Source: Chlamydomonas reinhardtii
Taxonomy: Eukaryota; Chlorophyta; Chlorophyceae; Chlamydomonadales; Chlamydomonadaceae
Assembly: GCF_000002595.2 (NCBI RefSeq)
Contig: NC_057019.1
Location: 355,337-419,336 of the forward strand
Reading direction: 5' to 3'
Length of the DNA stretch: 64,000 nucleotides
Position 1 is the first letter of the stretch. Each line of letters starts with the position of its first letter. Positions 58,753-64,000 of the stretch are shown piece after piece. The position numbers and the translations under genes were made by a program. A model generated the notes under the pieces. That model had not been told where the DNA came from. It made no database searches and saw only the letters and a program-made list of their open reading frames with translations.

Positions 58753-61700
58753 TTAGGCCTCCGTGGCTGAGTCGAAATAAAACGTCTCATAAATGCTCAT
58801 GTAAGACACAGAACCGGTCGTGCCCTCTCCACGCGCGTCCTCGACCCCACACCATAGCCGCGCCCAGTCGGGCGAGGCCGCGCAGGGCTGGCACGTGCCG
58901 CCACCGCCGCCGCCACCGCCGCCCACCACCTCCGGTTTGCTGCTGGGAGGGTCGGCGGCGCCGTCGGGCGGGTACTCGAGTCCGAAGCACCTGCACCGCC
59001 GCACACATGCACAGACAAGCAGACGGCGGAGCAGTCAAGCACGTGAGGGGAAACCGGCGGGAACGGTAGGGGCGTACATTGATCATGCGCGGGATGAGCA
59101 CTTGCCGATAAATGCGTCACGTGCAAATTGTGGGCAGTTGCGGGCTTACGGCGCTTGTGGATGGCAAGGGCCCTGCCTAATATGTGCTACAGGAGGCGGC
59201 GGCGGCTGGGAACTGGCAACCGTGCTGCGTTCGACGCATACAGCCTGCGTGGGTGAATGCCATCCAAGCCCCGCCCTCATTACTCCCTAAACCTCGCTCC
59301 TCACCTGCCACCGCTCTCGCCGCCCGCCGTCGCCACGAACCCTGCCAGGAAGTACCCCGCCGCCCCCGCCGCCCTGCCGCATTTGACCGGGTCAAACTGT
59401 ACGGCGCCGCCGCCGCCGCCCTCGCTGTCGTGCAGTGGCACCTGTACGGCGTCGAAGAGCCGCTCGTCCCACTGGCCGTTCACGACGTACGGCAGGCAGC
59501 CGAAGGAGGGCAGGACTGCGGGGGCCGACGGAAGGATAGGGACGAGCGGGGTATTCGGAAGGGTGAGGGGCGAACTCTGTTTCGACTGGGTAGGAAGAAG
59601 AGGTTTGCATGTCGGTCAATGCACTAGCGGGACTCAAAAACAACGCCGCTTATGGGCAGAGCTTGCGCCGCCTTGTTAGCAGCACACCGGTGGCTGGAGC
59701 CCGTCCGCCACCGGAGCAGCTTACTTGGCACTAATCAACACATGCGGCAACTCACCCGGGGGATCCGCATCCGGCCCCGCACGCGATGCCGGCGGACTAT
59801 AAAATCCATAGTAACCGCCGCCACCCCCGTAATAACCGCCGTAGTACGGCGGAGGCGATAGAGGCCAGTAACCGCCGTACGGCGGGTAGTTGCCCGGCCC
59901 GCCACTGCCGTAGTACGGCGGCGGCGGGGGCCTCGTGGCAGACACGGGTCCGTACACAGGGGGCGGAAAGGCCCCCTCGACGTCAGGTGGAGGGCTGGGG
60001 CGCGCGCCTGCGGCACGCAATGGGAACAATGTGGGAAGGCTGCAGGACAGGGGGCTGGCCGACCCCATTTGCGCGCACTAGGTAGCAAACGTCTGAGCAG
60101 GCAGGCGTGACTTCTGGTTAATAGGGGCCGGCAAGGGAGCTGCCGCCGCTGGGCGCCTGCATCACGGGGCTGCACTGCGCTCCTTGCCACCTACCCGCGG
60201 CTGCGGCGTCCCCTCGCACGTGCCCACGTCCGCCGGCACATGCGCGGGCCGCGTGCGACACCCCACCCGGCCCACGGGTCTCACTCAAACACGCACATGA
60301 ACACACGCACACACGCGCACGCACACACGCCACAGAGCTCACGGTGCTAGCCCACGCACTGCAGACTCACCTGCGGGAGGCGTTGAACCTCCGCCCACCG
60401 GCGGCGCCGCGTCCCTAGGCAGCGCGACCACTGCCGCACGCACCACGGACACCCACGGCGCAGCCTCCACAATGTTACCGAACGAGCTGCCCAACCAGAC
60501 CAGACGCCCGCGGCCCACGGGCCAGACCAGCGCTGCCGCCACCGGACCAGTGTTCCCGCTCCGGGATTCGAACCAGGGGATCGCGCCGCTGCTGGGCGGG
60601 CACGCCAGTACGCGTACGGAGGCTGCCGTACTGTCGTCTACCAGGATCACGGGCAGCCCGTCAATGTACGGCAACACGTCAGAGCCGTCCTCGTTGGTGG
60701 CCTGTACAAAGAAGGCGCCTGAAACCTGGCGGACGAGAAAGGCGGGGAGGGAGTGTGGGCGGGGGCAGAGGGTGTTTGTCAGCAAGGAGGCCACGAACAG
60801 TTGGTATCGACCCGCAAGTCACGTGACCAGTCAGCCTGTCAGCGCCCCCTGAAGCCCAAGCAAATGCCGCCAGCGCACTCCTTGCACGCAGCACGGTGTC
60901 GACCCTCTCTCCGATTGTGCCTCGCCCACACCGCCAGCATGCCCTCACGCGCCTGAGCCGCCATGCAGCCAGAGGACCGCCGTGCACCAGCCGCGCCAGC
61001 CCCGGGCCCAGCCGCCGCGGGCGCAGCCGCCGCCAACAACAACTCCTCTACAAGGCCCAGCCCGTTGTCGGCACCGCCGCCGCCTCCAAATATCACGACG
61101 TTACCGCCGGAGCGCAGGAAGGCCGCCGCCGCCGCCAGCGCCTCAGGCAATTTGTGCCAGGGGCCACCGCCGCTGTCCGGCCCCCCGGGCCTTGCCGCCG
61201 CGGACTGTGGCAAGAGCAACAAAAGCATGGATGGCGAGGTGTGTGTGTGTGTGTGTGTGTGTGTTGTTCTCGGCACGTAGAGCACACGAGCTCGCACCTC
61301 ACTTGCTTCTACGCGGGGCCTGCCCCCTCCCACTCTGCCTCCTGTCCCCCGCCCTCCTGCTTCATCCCAGCCTTCTCCCCACCTTTCCCTCCCCCTTCTC
61401 CTCTTCCCTCTTTCCCTAGACCGCTCCGCTCCCGCGTGTCTTCCCAGCCACGCCCGCAACGCCTCACCAGGGGCGGCACCACCAGCGCCGCCGGCCACTG
61501 CTTCTGAGCCGCCAGCTGCTCGACCGGCAGCTGCAGCAGCGGCGGCGACACGTCCAGGCCCAGCCCCAGCATGCTGGCCTGCGTTGCGGGCATGACCGCA
61601 TGAGTCAGTGCACCGAGGTAGGGGGCGAAGCCAGTAGAACGCCCATGACATCGCTTTCGAACGTATGACTGTTCCGGCAGCCTTGCAGTGCAACCCAGCG

Positions 61701-62655
61701 CACTCCCAAGATGCGCCCTTAGGGAGGGCATGTGCGTGGGGACAGCTAATGCCTATAGAGGGGCAAGCGGGGAAGCACCGGTGGGGACGCACGGCACGCA
61801 CCGCCAACAGCCCCACTGAGTCGGGATTCAGAAGCACCGACTGGTCGCCGTACAGGTACGCGGCCGGTCCGGACTCCAGCGGAGGGGGAGGGGGCTCTGT
61901 GGTCAGGTGAGGAGGGGGTTAGCCACGCATGTTTTGCCTTCTTGGGCGCAAGCACTGGGGGCGGTGTGAGCTTCCCTGCCCCACAGCCCGACCCAAGTCG
62001 CAGTTAGCTCACCGGACACGATAAATTATGGGCTGCAGACGTTCCATGCACATGATTGCGTTGTGGCGGCTGGCAAGAGACGGGCAGCTGGCGCATGCAC
62101 CCGCCACCCAACCTTTGCACAAACTCACCGGCGCCCGTTGTTGCAGGCCCATCCGCAGGCGGCTCAGGGAAGTACGGCGGCCAGGGAGGGTATTCCACAG
62201 CTCTCGTCCTCCGGCGCACGCGGCGAACTGGGACGTGGCAAGAAACGGCGGGGCGACAGTGGTCGCGCGAGGGCCCTTCCCGGGGGTTTCCCAGAGGGTT
62301 TGTGCCAATTGCAGTTCGTGGCGGCCCACTTTCTCAATTGCAATCATATGGTGAATACCATCCATACTGGCGAGAGTTATTGGCCAGCGTGCGCGACATG
62401 GCCACACCCCTGGCTTCTCGCCAGTGCCGAATCATGTTCATTGTGGCAAATACTAAAATCCTCCAGAAGAGTTGTGTTACGCGATTATTGCCCCCACTGG
62501 CGCAAAACTTAGCGCTACGACCAGCAGCCAGCGACCTGGCAAATGGACATGGATGCGGTCTTACGTGCTGCTGCTGGTTGATGTATGCAGCTCAGAATCG
62601 CCAAGGTAACGAGCAACGTTGGCCAGACGGCCCCTGAGCGCGGACATGTTTGCAT
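58753..62655 (-). CDS. secreted matrix-type protein, family member 7: amidotransferase-like domain, Pro/Tyr/Gly linker, six-Cys module, about 566 aa
   Basis: Nine exons: 62655-62565, 62227-62129, 61896-61802, 61578-61468, 61204-60949, 60718-60371, 60007-59756, 59515-59305, 58990-58753; the sum is a whole number of codons. Signal peptide (AVWPTLLVTLAILSCIHQPAAA), then an extra exon with a basic patch RRVRRRTR and YPPWPPYFPEPP. The domain follows: AAYLYGDQSVLLNPD, WPAALVVPP, AAAFLRSGGNVVIFGGGGG, AAALVWPVGRGRLVWLGSSF. The linker has PPPPPYYGSGGPGNYPPYGG. The six-Cys module reads FGCLPYV, FDPVKC, GRCFGLEY, TCQPC, LWCGVED, SVSYMSIYE. The 111-nt exon 61578-61468 matches member 4's exon 3 exactly in length and phase. 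This is the intact two-domain counterpart of member 4. The 60949/60718 join was chosen because it gives GT-AG and phase 1; a phase-0 GC donor is the alternative. Confidence 0.85.
61242..61263. repeat. short (GT)n in member-7 intron 4
   Basis: About 11 GT units close to the acceptor of exon 5; seen as CA on the coding strand. Confidence 0.9.
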
Positions 62656-63336
62656 CCTGGGGGAGGTACCAGTAACTCCTAGACTGGCAGCAGGACGAGG
62701 GGAACGAACGACGGATGCATGTGTATTGATGAACTGGGCTGGCAGCGGGCAGTTGGCTGGCGGCGCAAGGTAGCAAGGGGTGTTGCAATGGTTGGATCCA
62801 ACAGTTGCCGGATTTGGCGGGAACGAGCGCTGGAACGAGTGCAGCAGGTCACGCCTTCCCTCGCTCGCCTTCGCGGCGCCCACCCTGTAACGCCAAGCAC
62901 CGCTTACAAGACGTCGGTCATCACTCATCAGACACAAGTACTGCCCTGGAAGCTGCATGCAGCAAAGGTATGGGCCATGGCCCTTTCTTGCCAGGCTGCC
63001 ACGAACACACTTGCATGCTGCCATGCCGCGCTTGTTGGCCACAAACTTATACCCACATCGCACGGAGGCACTTTGAGTGCGGGACACCACTCTCCATGCT
63101 TGTGCGGAAGCCTCGATTTCATAACATTCCCGCCAAAGGGGACCCAGGGGCACCCCAAGCCTACGATCCCCAGCCATAGCTTGAGTCAGTCCTGCGCATT
63201 CTTAGAGCCGCGTGTTAACACACAGCTACAAGTGCCTCCACCCTTGCCGTGCACATACTGCCTTTCGCCTACACTGCTTCCTCCTCATTACCTCGCTCCC
63301 TCCTCGCTTTCCTCCTCACTCCCTTCCTCGTCCTCC
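62656..63336. other. intergenic, no gene seen
   Basis: Between the C-terminal end of the right-edge gene and the start of member 7, both on the minus strand. No TATA-like element or repeat stands out apart from Glu-codon-like GAGGAA runs next to the 63337 stop. Confidence 0.5.
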
Positions 63337-64000
63337 TCACTCCTCGCTCTCCTCGCTCTCCTCGCTCCCTTCCTCCTCGCTCACGACCGACTCCCTCCGC
63401 GCCCCGCCGCCGCAGCGGCCGACCGCCAGCGCCGCGTCCGCATCCCGCAGCATCTCCCGCGTCTGCCGCGCCTGCCCGCTCACCACACGCAGCCTCCCAA
63501 GGTGCGCGGCCCGCACCGCGCACTCCTGTAGCGCACGCCGGCACTTCGTGCTCCACTGCATATTGCACCAGCGGTACAGGTGCCACAGCGTTGGCACGAC
63601 CCTGCTGTCGTCACTGGAGTCACCCATCTGTCCAGCGACGTCACGGAACACGCGTTGCAGGTGCCACTGCTCCTGCTGCGGCGTGCAGCCGGGCCCGAGG
63701 AGGCCGCGGCGGTACAGCCAGTCCGCAGTGGCCCAGTTCCCGGCCTCAAGAGCGGCTTCAAACAGCTCCACCTGAGATTTGCCGCATGCGTGGTGCGCGA
63801 TCGAAGCCGCAGAAGGCAGGAACATGACAAGGTGAGTGTTGGGATGCAGCGTAGGGATGTGGCGGTGCCGAGGAGGAGACACCGGCACCCACGCACCTGG
63901 CCGTAGCCGCTCACGCGCCCCGATCCCGGCTGTTGCACCAGCTGCATCGCCCACTCCAGCTGCTCCTCGCTGCCGCCCTCGGCCACAGCCTTGGGGTCGA
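63337..64000 (-). CDS. C-terminal part of an ankyrin-like protein (partial, enters from right edge)
   Basis: Two exons visible: the edge to 63897 and 63771-63337, joined in phase 0. The first reads AVAEGGSEEQLEWAMQLV, the second VELFEAALEAGNWATADWLYRRG, each with the helix-loop-helix spacing of degenerate ankyrin repeats common in Chlamydomonas ankyrin proteins. After an amphipathic region (TLWHLYRWCNMQW, RRALQECAVRAAHLGRLRVV) the protein ends in an acidic Ser-Glu repeat, EEEGSEESEESEE. The partner and role cannot be told from this piece, and the ankyrin assignment rests on spacing rather than on clear consensus residues. Confidence 0.6.
   Translation of the reverse strand, partial: RPQGCGRGRQRGAAGVGDAAGATAGIGARERLRPGAWVPVSPPRHRHIPTLHPNTHLVMFLPSAASIAHHACGKSQVELFEAALEAGNWATADWLYRRGLLGPGCTPQQEQWHLQRVFRDVAGQMGDSSDDSRVVPTLWHLYRWCNMQWSTKCRRALQECAVRAAHLGRLRVVSGQARQTREMLRDADAALAVGRCGGGARRESVVSEEEGSEESEESEE

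Overview
The window looks like nuclear DNA of a volvocalean green alga, most likely Chlamydomonas or a close relative. The evidence is GC- and GCC/GGC-rich coding sequence with long Ala/Gly/Gln runs, many short introns with strong GTGAGT/GTGCGT donors and CAG acceptors, abundant (CA)n and other satellites, and extracellular-matrix-type genes with long Ser-Pro tails. There is no bacterial-style operon, RNA gene or CRISPR array. Gene models are spliced; every boundary was inferred by eye from frame, splice signals and comparison between paralogs.

Left part (1-31 kb): two tandem minus-strand DUF506/PDDEXK_6 genes (the first runs off the left edge), separated by about 5.7 kb holding an LTR-like element with apparently identical ends, hairpins and dispersed repeats. 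Then come a minus-strand DHHC palmitoyltransferase, a divergent plus-strand Polycomb PRC2 subunit ESC/EED/FIE, a repeat-rich gap, a minus-strand ubiquitin-conjugating enzyme of the UBC4/5 (UBE2D) type, and a divergent plus-strand 1591-aa coiled-coil, low-complexity protein I do not recognise.

Right part (32.7-62.7 kb): a cluster of seven related secreted proteins, four on the plus strand facing three on the minus strand. They are assembled from few parts: a signal-peptide exon always ending in phase 1; a roughly 200-residue domain whose glycine-rich pattern resembles glutamine-amidotransferase/ThuA-like folds (inference); Pro-rich linkers or long (Ser-Pro)n tails of hydroxyproline-rich-glycoprotein type; and a six-cysteine module (FDPxxC ... 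C[YF]G ... CxxC ... CG). Members 1-3 carry domain plus SP tail, members 4 and 7 domain plus Pro linker plus six-Cys module, members 5 and 6 only Pro linker plus six-Cys module. In the module-bearing genes the junctions are phase-1 introns, as expected for exon shuffling. Member 4 has two in-frame TAG codons in its Pro-rich linker. This modular cell-wall/matrix family is the best candidate for an undescribed system here. A partial ankyrin-like gene enters from the right edge.
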